A DNA stretch of 64,000 nt from Planctomycetota bacterium (GCA_021791715.1 JAJYWB010000003.1:1-64000); one strand, 5' to 3'; counted from the stretch's first letter, positions 1 through 9,617 are shown. Notes: a model not told the origin generated them from the letters alone. Numbers and translations are program-made.

Positions 1-576
1 TAATAATATAACGGCTCACCAGGAGGTTCGCTCTCCCAAATTCAGTTCGCCCTCCCAAATTCGGTTCACCCTTCCATAATTGTTACGCGGCCCCAAAAAC
101 GGTTCTCGGACCCAAAATTGATAATCGGCGACAAAACCGGTTTGCGCTCTCGATTAATAATATAACGGCTCACCAGGAGATTCGCCCTCCCAAATTCAGT
201 TCGCCCTCCCAAATCAGGTTCGCATTCCCAAAATTGTTACGCGGTCCCCAAAACGGTTCTCGGACCCAAAATTGATAATCGGCGACAAAACCGGTTTGCG
301 CTCTCGATTAATAATATAACGGCTCACCAGGAGGTTCGCCCTCCCAAATTCAGTTCGCCCTCCCAAATCAGGTTCGCATTCCCAAAATTGTTACGCGGTC
401 CCCAAAACGGTTCTCGGACCCAAAATTGATAATCGGTGACAAAACCCGGTTTGCGCACTCGATTAATAATATAACGGCTCACCAGGAGGTTCGCCCTCCC
501 AAATCAGGTTCTCGGACCCAAAATTGATAATCGGTGACAAAAACTGTACGCGCTCTTGATTAATGATATAAGGGCT
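1..576. repeat. Tandem 154-155 bp repeat, three full copies plus truncated ones
   Basis: Copies start at 1, 155, 309 and 464 with the word TAATAATATAACGGCTCACC. The fourth is shortened to 97 bp and a decayed fifth begins at 561. Each copy contains degenerate 18-20 bp sub-units of the type TTCGCCCTCCCAAATTCAG. The core GGCTCACCAGGAGGTTCGCC (from position 13) recurs at 50945 and 51427, so this is one member of an interspersed family. The sub-unit lengths are not multiples of three and stops are frequent, so I see no coding function. The array reaches the stop codon of the minus-strand gene that ends at 577. Confidence 0.85.
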
Positions 577-2283
577 TTATCTTCTCGGCCGATCGCGGCC
601 CGCGGGATCGAGCCCGATGATTCGCCCCCGCGGCCGGGCGCGATCCAAAACCACCGCGCCGATTCGGCTCGTGTCGTCGGTTCCTCGATTATCCATCATA
701 TCATAAACATCAATTCGAATCTGAAACCGATCGGGCGCCTTCGCCGGAACGTTCCAAACATATCGACCCGTGTTGTCGATACGCTCGCGCGTGATCAATC
801 GCCATTTCGCCTCGGGCTGATCGGGTTTGTAAGCCAACAGCACCGATCCGGGACCGAGATGCTGATCCTCGGCCTTCCATGTGATGATCACTTTAGACGT
901 TTGCCCGTCGGTGACGACTCGAGGCGGATCGAGAGTCACCGTCGGCGGGGTCGAATCGACCTCGACCCAGATTTGAGGACGATCGCCGGGCGCGGGGGGA
1001 GGATCGCCGAGCCCGTTCGCCGATTGCGCCACGAGCGTGAGACCGAACGTCCCCTCACCCCCCAGATTGACGTCGTAAGGCGAGACGTGATCGGGATCTT
1101 CATCAAGCCGGCTCCAACTCCGACCGCCGTCGCGAGTCACCCAAAGCTCGACGACGGCGGGACCGTTCGGACCGGCGTCGTCGACATCGTACTTCAGATC
1201 GAATCGCGGCGACGATACCCGTAAATTCGGCGCTCCGCGCGACGCCCGATCGTCATTATGCGCTTTCACTTGCGAATTCTGTTGGTATTCGGAATCGTCG
1301 ATTTTCGAGGAGTCTTCGCTCTCGGATTCAACCCTCCGACGTTCTCGCGGCGGTTTGGCTCTTTGAGCGGAGTGTTCGGCGCGGTCGCGATCGGTAGAAG
1401 CCGGCGCCGAATCGGCCGGCCGGATTGGCGGAGGAGGATCGGCCTCGGTCGATTCGCCCGTCGGCTGCACCGGCGCCGTATCGGTCGCAGCGCCGTCGGG
1501 AAGCGCGATTTCGACCTCCTGAACGTTGCCGGCCTCGTCGGCGACGCTCGCGCGAGCCCGGATCGGCTCGGCGGTCCCCGCGTCCCACGTCGCCTCGCCG
1601 ATCGGCGTCGGTCGGCGAACCGGAACCCGCCGCCATTCGCGAACCCCCTCAACATGATACTCGATCATTAATGTTTTTAATTTTAGATGCTCGTCGCGCG
1701 CCTCCCAGCGGACGGTCGCCATGCTTCCGCGCCGACCGCGCGGTTCAAGCAAAAGCGAAGGCGGGGTCGTGTCGACGACGACTTTCATTCGAGGTTCAAC
1801 ATATTCATTCTTGCCGGGGAAAATTCGTCCCTCGTCGTCGACCGAGCGGACCGAGAACCAGTATTCGCCGTCGCGCGGGGCTTTGAAGATGAAGTAATTG
1901 CGATCGCCGCCGGCGCGATCGACGGGACCTTCGCCCCACGTTTCTCCCTGGTCGGTCGAAGCCCAAAGCTGGACCTCGCGGAGATGAGTCATTTCGCGCG
2001 GGTCGGCGTTGAATTTGATCCGAAACGACGGCTTGGAATAATAAACGAGCGGCGCCGAAGCGACCTCGGCGTGCGATCGCGCGTCGTTCCTCGGCGATCC
2101 GTCGTCGCGCCGGCCCGCCTGCGTTCGCGTTCCCCCGTCGCCTCGATACCGAGCGTCTTCGGTCTGCGCCCGACTCGAAACCGTCGCGATCCAGATCGCC
2201 GAAAGCGCGCACAGAACCGCGGCGATCGGGGGCTTCCCCGCTGCCGCGCTCCCTCCGCGTTCCTTCGGCGTTTCGACCGCCAT
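577..2283 (-). CDS. Exported protein with two Ig/FN3-like modules, unknown function
   Basis: 568 residues. The N-terminus has a hydrophobic stretch at about residues 18-38 (IAAVLCALSAIWIATVSSRA) ending in an Ala-rich site, so it is probably secreted. A beta-sandwich-like module appears twice: about residues 78-265 and about 350-555. Both contain a 'vwD.TPP.v.Ldp.r' element (VVDTTPPSLLLEPR, EVDSTPPTVTLDPP) and a preceding 'W.S.DgG.tW' element (WASTDQGETW, WVTRDGGRSW). A low-complexity, charged, Pro-rich linker joins them. The GGAG at 8 nt before the ATG supports this start. I do not recognise a named family; two-module exported proteins of this style are common in planctomycetes. No enzymatic motif is visible. 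It points the same way as the cob genes, but 62 nt separate it from cobU and nothing shows a functional link. Confidence 0.7.
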   Translation of the reverse strand: MAVETPKERGGSAAAGKPPIAAVLCALSAIWIATVSSRAQTEDARYRGDGGTRTQAGRRDDGSPRNDARSHAEVASAPLVYYSKPSFRIKFNADPREMTHLREVQLWASTDQGETWGEGPVDRAGGDRNYFIFKAPRDGEYWFSVRSVDDEGRIFPGKNEYVEPRMKVVVDTTPPSLLLEPRGRRGSMATVRWEARDEHLKLKTLMIEYHVEGVREWRRVPVRRPTPIGEATWDAGTAEPIRARASVADEAGNVQEVEIALPDGAATDTAPVQPTGESTEADPPPPIRPADSAPASTDRDRAEHSAQRAKPPRERRRVESESEDSSKIDDSEYQQNSQVKAHNDDRASRGAPNLRVSSPRFDLKYDVDDAGPNGPAVVELWVTRDGGRSWSRLDEDPDHVSPYDVNLGGEGTFGLTLVAQSANGLGDPPPAPGDRPQIWVEVDSTPPTVTLDPPRVVTDGQTSKVIITWKAEDQHLGPGSVLLAYKPDQPEAKWRLITRERIDNTGRYVWNVPAKAPDRFQIRIDVYDMMDNRGTDDTSRIGAVVLDRARPRGRIIGLDPAGRDRPRR

Positions 2284-2345
2284 TCGGCTTCTCCACTAAT
2301 ATGATTAGATCATAAAACGAACGACGTTTTGAAAACCTCGTATGT

Positions 2346-2885
2346 TTACGGCTTGAGATCGATCGACAATCCCGCCACGCATAAGATCACGCGATCGCTC
2401 GCCGCGGCGATCCTACGATTAACGGTCCCTTGCAGGTCGGCGAACCGACGAGCCAGGCGATTTTCGGGGACGACTCCCCAGCCGACCTCGTTCGAAACCC
2501 AAACGACTCGCTCGGTCGATTCGCTCGCCGCCGCGACCGCTCGGTCGACCAAAGCGACGATCTCGCCGTCGGTTCTCGGGTTTTGATCGTCGATCCCAAG
2601 CATCAGATTCCCCAGCCAAAGCGTGACGCAATCGATCAGGATCGAGCCGAATCGGCCCGTTTCGTTTCGGATGATCGGTTCCAGGTCGACCGATCCCTCG
2701 ATCGTTTTCCAATCGTCGGGCCGATCGACCCGATGTCTCCGCACGCGTTCCACCATCTCCTCGTCGTTCGGGTCGACGATCGCGGTGGCGACGAACGACA
2801 CCGGCGGCTTCTCCGCGGCGAGTCGCGCCGCGAGATCGCTCTTACCAGACCTCGACCCGCCTAAAACGAGGATCGTTTCTCCCAT
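2346..2885 (-). CDS. cobU: Adenosylcobinamide kinase / adenosylcobinamide-phosphate guanylyltransferase
   Basis: 179 residues. The protein opens with MGETILVLGGSRSGKS, where GGSRSGKS is the CobU P-loop, which sits at the extreme N-terminus in this family. The frame is open for 130 more codons upstream, but the P-loop position and normal family length (about 180) select the ATG at 2885. Later motifs fit CobU: FVATA after strand 2, the RRHRVDRP region, the ILIDCVTLWLGNLM Walker-B-like strand, VSNEVGWGVVPENRLARRFADLQGTVN, and a C-terminal ILCVAGLSIDLK. It phosphorylates adenosylcobinamide and attaches GMP in the nucleotide-loop assembly of B12. cobS lies upstream on the same strand after 211 nt, so the two steps of late cobalamin synthesis or salvage are adjacent. 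Confidence 0.93.
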   Translation of the reverse strand: MGETILVLGGSRSGKSDLAARLAAEKPPVSFVATAIVDPNDEEMVERVRRHRVDRPDDWKTIEGSVDLEPIIRNETGRFGSILIDCVTLWLGNLMLGIDDQNPRTDGEIVALVDRAVAAASESTERVVWVSNEVGWGVVPENRLARRFADLQGTVNRRIAAASDRVILCVAGLSIDLKP

Positions 2886-3096
2886 CGATTCGGCTTTCTC
2901 ATCGTGATCGGGCTCACGCGGAAAAATAGACCGAGAGACGAGGCGCCCCTCGCCAGCCTTGGTTATCGACGGATCACAAGAGTCCGCTTGAACCGAATCC
3001 GCGGGTTGTTCCCATTGCAACGGTTTCAAGGCGCGAAGAAAACGCCGGCCGTTAGCGGTCGATCGTCCGCGATCCAAGCCTTTTCTGAACGCATTT

Positions 3097-3870
3097 TCAC
3101 CAAGAATCGCCCTGGGGAGATTGAAACGCGTAAGCCGCATAAACCGCCGTTTCGGTAAGTTCGACGACCGCTCCCAAGACATCTCCGGTGATTCCGCCGA
3201 TCTTTTTGCGAGCGAATCGGACGATTCCATAAGCGATCGCCAGAGCGCACGCCGCCGCGATGAGACCTTCCCCACGACCGATCAGCGAAGCCGCGATCAA
3301 AACCAATGTGACTGCGAATCCCGCGTCGCGATCATTCGAAGCGTCGATCAAAAGTTTCCCAGTCCCGTCGCGTCGGGCGTATCGACCGAAACCCGCGGCG
3401 AAGATGATCAAAGTACGCGAGATCAAACCGCCGAGAATCAGCGCCCGCGCAACGTTCGTAGAACGGATCGCCGTGAGCAACGCCGATTTAATCAATAATA
3501 TCATGATAAGTGCAATAACGCCGTAGCTTCCGATATGTGGATCGCGCATCGCGGCGAGGCGACGATCGCGATCGCCCGCGAGAAACAAGCCGTCGGCCGA
3601 GTCGGCGGCGCCGTCGAGATGCAATCCCCCCGTCGCGATCACTCCCGCCAAAACCGTGAAACAAGCCGCCGCGAACGACGAGTGCGCAAATCGGAACGAG
3701 AGCAAATAAACATATTGATAAATTAGTCCAAGAATCAATCCGACGACGGAGAAGGCGATTCGCGAGGCGGCGATCTCTTCGGACGAGGCTTCGGCTTCTC
3801 GACCGCCGACGGGGAGGATCGTAAGCGCCGCGAAGGCGAGCCGGATCAGGCGGAACGCTCCGCGGAACAT
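3097..3870 (-). CDS. cobS: Adenosylcobinamide-GDP ribazoletransferase (cobalamin synthase)
   Basis: 257 residues from the chosen ATG at 3870. An in-frame ATG at 3948 would overlap the aldolase gene by 77 nt, while MFRGAFRLIRLAFAALTILP is a typical CobS beginning and follows the aldolase stop directly. The diagnostic acidic motif HLDGAADSADGL is present, followed by MRDPHIGSYGVIAL. There are five or six hydrophobic segments, as expected for this integral membrane enzyme, which joins adenosylcobinamide-GDP and alpha-ribazole in the last step of B12 assembly. Its substrate is made by the neighbouring cobU product. No cobalamin riboswitch was recognised upstream. Confidence 0.93.
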   Translation of the reverse strand: MFRGAFRLIRLAFAALTILPVGGREAEASSEEIAASRIAFSVVGLILGLIYQYVYLLSFRFAHSSFAAACFTVLAGVIATGGLHLDGAADSADGLFLAGDRDRRLAAMRDPHIGSYGVIALIMILLIKSALLTAIRSTNVARALILGGLISRTLIIFAAGFGRYARRDGTGKLLIDASNDRDAGFAVTLVLIAASLIGRGEGLIAAACALAIAYGIVRFARKKIGGITGDVLGAVVELTETAVYAAYAFQSPQGDSW

Positions 3871-3871
3871 G

Positions 3872-4528
3872 TTAGGATCGCTCGCCGCGGTGTTTCTGAA
3901 CGATTCCAACATAGCGTGCGGCGAGATCTCGAATACGATCGAAATCACACGCGGCGACGGCTTTGGCTTCGACGAGCGACCCGCCGACGCCGAGACAGCA
4001 CGCTCCCGCTTTAAGAAAATCGGCCGCGGTCGTCAGGTCGACACCCCCCGTCGGCATCAGTCGAATTTGCGGCAACGGCGCCTTGATCGCTCGAAGATAA
4101 TCGGCCCCGCCGACGACATGCGCGGGGAAAACCTTCACGATATCGGCGCCGGCCTCCCACGCGGTGACGATCTCGGTCGGTGTCATCGCTCCGGGCATCA
4201 CGGGTTTGGAATAACGCCGACAGAGCCTGACGACATCGAGATTGAGCGACGGAGCGACGATGTATTCGGCGCCCGCGAGAATCGCCTGCCTCGCGGTTTC
4301 GGGGTCGAGGACCGTTCCAGCGCCCAACACGACCGAATCGCCGACCTCGGCGCGAACCCGGCGGATCACCTCGATCGCGTCGGGAACGGTGAAAGTAATC
4401 TCGGCCGCGGTCACTCCCCCCTCGGCGAGCGCCTTGACGACATGCGCCAGTTTCTCACCCGAATCGGCCCTGACGACCGCGACAATCCCACAATTCAAGA
4501 TACGTTCTAACGTGTCGTCTCGGCTCAT
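3872..4528 (-). CDS. eda: KDPG/KHG aldolase family protein
   Basis: 218 residues from the ATG at 4528, which has an AAGGTGAT ribosome-binding site about 8 nt upstream. Motifs match 2-keto-3-deoxy-6-phosphogluconate / 4-hydroxy-2-oxoglutarate aldolase: GIVAVVRA near the N-terminus, GGVTAAEITFTVPDA, VLGAGTVLD, AGAEYIVAPSLN, MPGAMTPTEI, and DIVKVFPA with the Schiff-base lysine, then RLMPTGGVDL and GVGGSLV at the phosphate site. It would cleave KDPG to pyruvate and glyceraldehyde-3-phosphate (Entner-Doudoroff), or act on a related 2-keto-3-deoxy sugar acid. Its stop is 1 nt from the cobS start, so the two are probably co-transcribed, although the pathways are unrelated. Substrate specificity cannot be read from the sequence. 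Confidence 0.9.
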   Translation of the reverse strand: MSRDDTLERILNCGIVAVVRADSGEKLAHVVKALAEGGVTAAEITFTVPDAIEVIRRVRAEVGDSVVLGAGTVLDPETARQAILAGAEYIVAPSLNLDVVRLCRRYSKPVMPGAMTPTEIVTAWEAGADIVKVFPAHVVGGADYLRAIKAPLPQIRLMPTGGVDLTTAADFLKAGACCLGVGGSLVEAKAVAACDFDRIRDLAARYVGIVQKHRGERS

Positions 4529-5058
4529 GATTCGGATCACCTTGATCTTACGGAAGAAGCGGTTCGAGCGCGTGTCGATCGCGTCGACCGACGCGGCGGA
4601 TCGGTCGCACACCGTCTCGAACGATATCTCGCTCGAACGAGCCACGTCAAGTCGGGTGAAGATCGTGATGATCGGTCGGAAGGTTGATCATACGAGCGGG
4701 CGAACCGCGGTGCGAGCCCGTCTTGTAGGAATAAGTACTAATATGAAACGACGGCTCGATCGGCGCTTCGCCCGCACGGAATCGATTGCGAATTCAATCG
4801 CCGGCGTGGTCGCGACCGAGATCGATCATTGTTTAACATTCCATCCATGACCGCGTTGATTCCGCGAAACACCATACGGGTGGCGATTCGTCGTCGTCGT
4901 TCATGTACTAGGTTTATCATAATCGCGGGGTCTACAAGGTCTCTCCTCGAGGCTTTACCGCGAACAAACATAAACTAACAAGAAATTCATCGATTGGACC
5001 GCGATGATCGCGAACAAGCGGATCGTCGAATCCGATTCAATCGTAAGGGATATCTGCG
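4529..5058. other. Intergenic region between divergent gene blocks
   Basis: About 530 bp separate the minus-strand eda/cobS/cobU group from the plus-strand Tad-like cluster, so promoters for both should lie here. I found no convincing -35/-10 pair and no gene; the open frames crossing it look like composition artefacts. An AAGGGA 8 nt before the ATG at 5059 is the ribosome-binding site of the first tad gene. No cobalamin-box motif was seen. Confidence 0.4.
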
Positions 5059-5559
5059 ATGATCGTATCGCGAATACAGAAAGCAAAGGAACGTCGAGGG
5101 GCGATCGTCGTCGTCGAATTCGCGGTCGTCGTCTCATTCATCCTGATGCCGCTTTTATTGGGAATATGGGAGCTGGGGCGTATTCTCGAACTCCAGCAGG
5201 TACTCGCCAACGCGGCTCGCGAGGGGGGGCGAATCGCCGCCGCGGGACAGGCGACTTCCGCTCAGGTCGCTCAGGTCGTCGCCAATTACATCAACCAAAA
5301 TAACCCAAATATCGTTATTAATCCCGCGAAATTGACGATCACGATTCAAAATCTTACGAGCCCTGGAACCGACCCGTCGCAGGCGAACCAGCTCGATCAG
5401 ATCCAGGTCACTGCGAGCATCCCGTTCAGCGACGTAAGGTGGGATGTCACCGTGTTCAAACCGTTGATCAGTCCGAGCACGATCGTCACGGGAACCGGGG
5501 TTTGGTATTCGCTCCGCGATCAAACGTACCCCGCTCCACCCACGCCGAGTTATCAATAA
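5059..5559 (+). CDS. TadE-like pseudopilin, first copy
   Basis: 166 residues. A short basic N-terminus (RIQKAKERRGA) is followed by one hydrophobic segment at about residues 15-37 containing the conserved TadE glutamate (GAIVVVEFAVV), and then by NAAREGGRIAAAG, the typical TadE continuation. The rest is a small extracellular domain. TadE-type pseudopilins belong to Tad/Flp tight-adherence secretion systems. AAGGGA precedes the ATG. It opens a run of plus-strand genes; a second TadE-like gene follows after 38 nt. No Tad ATPase, secretin or prepilin peptidase is encoded in the window. Confidence 0.85.
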   Translation: MIVSRIQKAKERRGAIVVVEFAVVVSFILMPLLLGIWELGRILELQQVLANAAREGGRIAAAGQATSAQVAQVVANYINQNNPNIVINPAKLTITIQNLTSPGTDPSQANQLDQIQVTASIPFSDVRWDVTVFKPLISPSTIVTGTGVWYSLRDQTYPAPPTPSYQ

Positions 5560-5597
5560 ACATTTTGATACGTTAATGATAAAATCGGAGAAACGCC

Positions 5598-6080
5598 ATG
5601 AAAATCGTTCAACAACGAACGAGAACGAGCCGTCGTCGCCGAGGGGGTGGAATCGTCGTCGAGATGGCGTTCATCTTGCCGATGTTTCTCTCGTTCCTGT
5701 TCGGAATCGTCGAATACGGTCGGCTCGTGATGATGCTTCAATTGATCACGAACGCGGCGCGGGAGGGAGCTCGGGTCGCGGCGTTCAGCGTCGGAACGAA
5801 CATCACCACGGCACAGATTCAAACGATTGTTCAAAATTCGATGGCGGGATTCTCGATTCAGAATCAAACAATCAGCGTTTATAAGTACAATCCGTCGAAT
5901 CCCGCCGATCAAACGCAATCGTGGACGACGGCGCAGGCTTTCACCGACGAGGTCGCGGTGCGAGTGAGCGGTACGTTCACCTCGATGCTGCCGCTTTACG
6001 AGATCAATCCTCTCAGCATCGTGCTGCCGCAGTCGGTGCCGATCCAGATCACGTCGATCATGGAGGCCGAATCGGGCTGA
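5598..6080 (+). CDS. TadE-like pseudopilin, second copy
   Basis: 160 residues. The layout is the same as in the first copy: basic TRTSRRRRGG, then the hydrophobic segment with the conserved glutamate (GIVVEMAFILPMFLSFLFGIV), EYGRLVMM, and the TadE signature NAAREGARVAAF. A short Thr/Gln-rich exported domain follows. It is a paralogue of the upstream gene, not a duplicate at the DNA level. Expected role: minor pseudopilin of a Tad-type apparatus in the cell envelope. The vWA-containing TadG-like gene begins 99 nt downstream. Confidence 0.85.
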   Translation: MKIVQQRTRTSRRRRGGGIVVEMAFILPMFLSFLFGIVEYGRLVMMLQLITNAAREGARVAAFSVGTNITTAQIQTIVQNSMAGFSIQNQTISVYKYNPSNPADQTQSWTTAQAFTDEVAVRVSGTFTSMLPLYEINPLSIVLPQSVPIQITSIMEAESG

Positions 6081-6179
6081 CGATCAACGAAAGATTATAT
6101 CGTTACATGCGGTTAATTCGATGCGGTTCGTTAGGTGCGACGAGTTTTTGATTCGTTCGAGTTAAGGAGAATAATTCCT

Positions 6180-8750
6180 ATGATGATAAGCGGATGCGTT
6201 GGATTCGGTCGCGACGATCGCGGCAGTATCATGCCGATGACAGCCGTCGCGATCGCGGTGATTTGCGGATTCACCGGTCTCGCGATCGATCTGGGGATGA
6301 TGGCGATAGCCAAGAATCAATGCCAGAACGCCGCCGACGCCGCGGCGCTCACAGCGGCTCGGACTCTCACCGGCGGATCGAACCCGAACACCTCGGGCGC
6401 CGTCGCGAACGGAACGAGCGCCGTCACGCAGGCGCAGATTATCGGCGGGTCGTTCCAATCGGGCGACGTCTCCATTACAAACGGGTCGTTCTATTACAAC
6501 ATGAACGATCAAACGTTTCATTGGACGACGACGAATCCGACGACGTATAACCTTTCGCAGGCGACCGTCACGCACGCTCCCAACACGGCGTTTTCGAAGA
6601 TCTTCGGATATCAAACGTTCAATCTCGCCGCGAACGCGACCGCGGCGCATCGCCCGCGCGACGTCTCGATCGTCCTCGATTATTCGGGGTCGATGAACAA
6701 CGAGAGCGATTTTTGGAATTGCGAAACATATTTGGGGAACATGATCAACACCCCCAACAGCGGCGACGCCACCGTGCCGCAGTTCGGCCATTACTCGGAT
6801 ACGACCGCCGCGAATTTGATTCAGACGAGCACAGATCCGCGGGTCGGAATGTGTAACATTACGCAATCCGTCCTCGGCGTCCCTCCGCTCGTGAACGATT
6901 ATTATCAGATGAACCGAGGCCAACCGACGGTCTACGCGTTCAGCCCCCAGCCGAGCGCCTCGAACATCACGCAATATATGACGACCCCCCTCGGCGATAA
7001 TTATTACGTGAAAAGCAGCGGCGGTTACGCGCAAACCGTTCAAGATATTACGAACGATTCGGGCGTGAATTTCGGCAATCCGATTTTAAACAAAAAAGGT
7101 CAACCGACGGGGTCGTATTATGGATATCAAGCCGCGAATCAAGCGATCAATAACGCGTCGTCGGGTTACGCGTTTAACGGCTACACGATCGGCCCGGGCT
7201 ATTGGGGCGCGACGTTCTTCATGTGGCCTCCCGATCCAAACAACGATTGGAGATCGCTTTATTTTCTGAACAGCGACGGTTCGGCGATCACCCAGCCCGA
7301 CAACACGATGTTTTGGAATTCAAGCGGTCAATGGAATTCTCCGACCCAGGGGAATTATCAGGTCAACTACAAAGCGATCCTCTCGTGGATTAAAACGATC
7401 AACAGCGCGGCGACGGCACAAAACGGCAATCCGATCTTTCCCAAGCAACTGCGGGCGGGATTGATCACGTATTACACCGCGATTCCGGGCGACGTTCCCT
7501 CCTCGGCGTATACTTACAGCAACGCGAACAGCCAGATCTCGAACGCCGATCAACGATTTTGGAAAGAATATATCGATTTCGCGCTCGGAATCTGGAAATC
7601 GCCGTTCGGCTCGACGATCACTCCGGGTTCGCCCGCGTGCAGCTACGGACCCGATTATCAGTGGGGGACGGTGCAAATCAGCGCTCCGCCGACGAACGGA
7701 TCGTATATGAATCCGACCGACAACCCGCTTCGCCCGCGCAATCGCTTCTGGTTCGGCCCGATCACGATGATCCAATACATCGCCGATACGGGGCTCAACC
7801 CGGGAACGGTACATGATATCTCGATGTATCCCGCCAAGCTGGGGATCTCGGGAGCTCTTCAAGATATCCAGATCAATCATCCGAACGACATGGTTTCGAT
7901 GATTCTTTTCAGCAGGCCCCAATACAACAACGACCCTCCGAACATCGGTATGTTCAATTACGCGCAGGCGAATCTGGGAACTGATTATCAATCTATGATC
8001 AATGGATTGTGGTATCCTCCCAACAGCGGTCCGGGAAACAACAACGGCTCCGACGTTCGCCCCTGGGATTCGAACGGCGTTCAAACGCCCCGAGCGTACG
8101 GCGATTTCTGCGCCAACACCGCGACGCAATACGGATTCCTCCTCGCTTACAACCAGTTCTCAAGTTCGAGCGTCGTCCGAAGCCAAAACGTCGGCGGGCT
8201 GGGCCGGATCGGATCGCAACGAATGATTATGTTCGAAACCGACGGCATGGCGAATCAGGACAGTATTCCGCCCCTCTGGTTCACCAACAACGGGCCGAAC
8301 CAGTCGTATTACAACATCTTACCGGGTCAAACGCTCAACGGAGCGGGCTTCAGTATGAACGATCTGGTGAACTCGGTTATCCCGATCTGCAACAACGCCG
8401 ACGGCACGCCGGGGAATCCGCCGACGCCATCGGGATACACCGATCTCGGCCATCCCGGCTATTCGACTCCGAGCAAACCCGTGACGATCCAGACGGTCGC
8501 TTTCGGAGTCGTCTTCGAGCCGACCGCGAACACGTCGATCCAGCAATACTCGGTTCAAATTGTGCAAACAATCGCACAGGTCGGCGGAACGATCTTTCCG
8601 AGTTCGTCGACCGACCCCACCAACGGATTCAAATGGTGCATCGGCACGCTCGCTCAACGACAAGCCAAGCTTCAACAGGCGTTTAGTACGTTCATGGACG
8701 ACGGAATCACGGTTACTTTGATGAACCCCAACGCGTATGCCAATCCTTGA
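6180..8750 (+). CDS. TadG-like protein with von Willebrand factor A domain
   Basis: 856 residues from the ATG at 6180, which is preceded by AAGGAG; an in-frame ATG at 6135 lacks this signal. The N-terminus has DDRGSIMPMTAVAIAVICGF, one membrane segment, then IDLGMMAIAKNQCQNAADAAALTAA, the classic TadG/pilus-assembly beginning. A vWA fold starts near residue 162 with the MIDAS motif DYSGSM (D167, S169, S171). The central region is long, Asn/Gly/Tyr-rich and probably surface exposed. Further vWA-like strands (MIMFETDGMAN, VQTVAFGVVF) lie in the C-terminal third, so the domain is split by a large insertion. TadG vWA proteins are anchored in the envelope and linked to pilus or adhesin assembly. 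The last 14 nt overlap the next gene. Confidence 0.85.
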   Translation: MMISGCVGFGRDDRGSIMPMTAVAIAVICGFTGLAIDLGMMAIAKNQCQNAADAAALTAARTLTGGSNPNTSGAVANGTSAVTQAQIIGGSFQSGDVSITNGSFYYNMNDQTFHWTTTNPTTYNLSQATVTHAPNTAFSKIFGYQTFNLAANATAAHRPRDVSIVLDYSGSMNNESDFWNCETYLGNMINTPNSGDATVPQFGHYSDTTAANLIQTSTDPRVGMCNITQSVLGVPPLVNDYYQMNRGQPTVYAFSPQPSASNITQYMTTPLGDNYYVKSSGGYAQTVQDITNDSGVNFGNPILNKKGQPTGSYYGYQAANQAINNASSGYAFNGYTIGPGYWGATFFMWPPDPNNDWRSLYFLNSDGSAITQPDNTMFWNSSGQWNSPTQGNYQVNYKAILSWIKTINSAATAQNGNPIFPKQLRAGLITYYTAIPGDVPSSAYTYSNANSQISNADQRFWKEYIDFALGIWKSPFGSTITPGSPACSYGPDYQWGTVQISAPPTNGSYMNPTDNPLRPRNRFWFGPITMIQYIADTGLNPGTVHDISMYPAKLGISGALQDIQINHPNDMVSMILFSRPQYNNDPPNIGMFNYAQANLGTDYQSMINGLWYPPNSGPGNNNGSDVRPWDSNGVQTPRAYGDFCANTATQYGFLLAYNQFSSSSVVRSQNVGGLGRIGSQRMIMFETDGMANQDSIPPLWFTNNGPNQSYYNILPGQTLNGAGFSMNDLVNSVIPICNNADGTPGNPPTPSGYTDLGHPGYSTPSKPVTIQTVAFGVVFEPTANTSIQQYSVQIVQTIAQVGGTIFPSSSTDPTNGFKWCIGTLAQRQAKLQQAFSTFMDDGITVTLMNPNAYANP

Positions 8751-9615
8751 AATCTCCCGGCCGCGACGGGCCGAAATCCCCGCGGCGTTCGTTCCCAAAG
8801 CGGCCTCGTTTCGCGAGGTCGTTAAGGAATTTCCGACGAAACGCCGCGGTATCGTCGCCGATTTCTCGTTCGCGAGCGTCTTCAATCGACGAAGTCGATC
8901 GTCGCTCGCACGAATCGCGCGAGCGCGAACGATCTCGAATCGCGCGCTCGATCGAGTCTCATTTGATATTCATCGCGGCGAGGTTTTCGGTCTGCTCGGT
9001 CCGAATCGAGCGGGCAAGACGACTCTCGCCAAAATCCTCCTAACCTTGTGCCGACCGACCTCGGGCGAGATCGATCGATTGGGGGCGCCGATATCCGAAC
9101 GATCGACGCTCGCGCGAGTCGGATATGTACATGAAAATCAGTCTTTTCCTCGTTATCTCACCGCCGAATCGACGCTTGAGTATTATGGAGCTTTGTCGGG
9201 GGCGTCGGCGATCGCGATCGCCGCGAGGATCCCCGCTTTGTTGGAACGCGTCGGGCTCGCCGATCGCTCGCTCGATCCGATCGCGTGTTTTAGTAAAGGT
9301 ATGATCGCTCGCTTGAACCTGGCGCAGGCGTTGATCAACGAACCCGATCTCCTCGTCCTCGACGAGCCCGGAGAGGGGCTCGATCTCCCGGGTCGAAAGC
9401 TGTTGCGGGAAATCATCGTCGATTTTCGATCGCGAGGAAAAACGGTGCTGCTGATTTCGCATCAGCTCGGCGACGTCGAGGCTCTTTGCGATCGGATCGC
9501 GGTGCTGATCGAGGGGAAAATCGCGGCGATCGGACCGATCGCCGATTTCGTGAATCACGGCGACGCTTTCGAGAATCGGCTGCTCGAGATCTACTCCAAG
9601 GAGTTAACGTACTAA
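8737..9615 (+). CDS. ABC transporter ATP-binding protein (ABC-2 exporter type)
   Basis: 292 residues. After an N-terminal extension of about 65 residues come the ABC motifs: Walker A GPNRAGKT (88-95), Q-loop in HENQSF, signature FSKGM (185-189), Walker B LLVLDE (205-210), D-loop, and switch histidine in LLISHQ. FSKGM is usual in ABC-2 exporters, which tolerate non-LSGGQ signatures. The fourth Walker A residue is Arg, where Gly is normal (GPNGAGKT), but the GxxxxGK(T/S) pattern is kept. The start overlaps the TadG gene by 14 nt, suggesting translational coupling. The permease follows after 2 nt, so the two form a transporter within the pseudopilin cluster. Substrate unknown. Confidence 0.92.
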   Translation: MPILEISRPRRAEIPAAFVPKAASFREVVKEFPTKRRGIVADFSFASVFNRRSRSSLARIARARTISNRALDRVSFDIHRGEVFGLLGPNRAGKTTLAKILLTLCRPTSGEIDRLGAPISERSTLARVGYVHENQSFPRYLTAESTLEYYGALSGASAIAIAARIPALLERVGLADRSLDPIACFSKGMIARLNLAQALINEPDLLVLDEPGEGLDLPGRKLLREIIVDFRSRGKTVLLISHQLGDVEALCDRIAVLIEGKIAAIGPIADFVNHGDAFENRLLEIYSKELTY

Positions 9616-9617
9616 CG

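Noticed and set aside
4529-5058. Possible cobalamin riboswitch upstream of the eda-cobS-cobU genes
   Set aside because: No B12-box-like sequence was recognised on the minus strand in this region or in the 211-nt gap between cobS and cobU.
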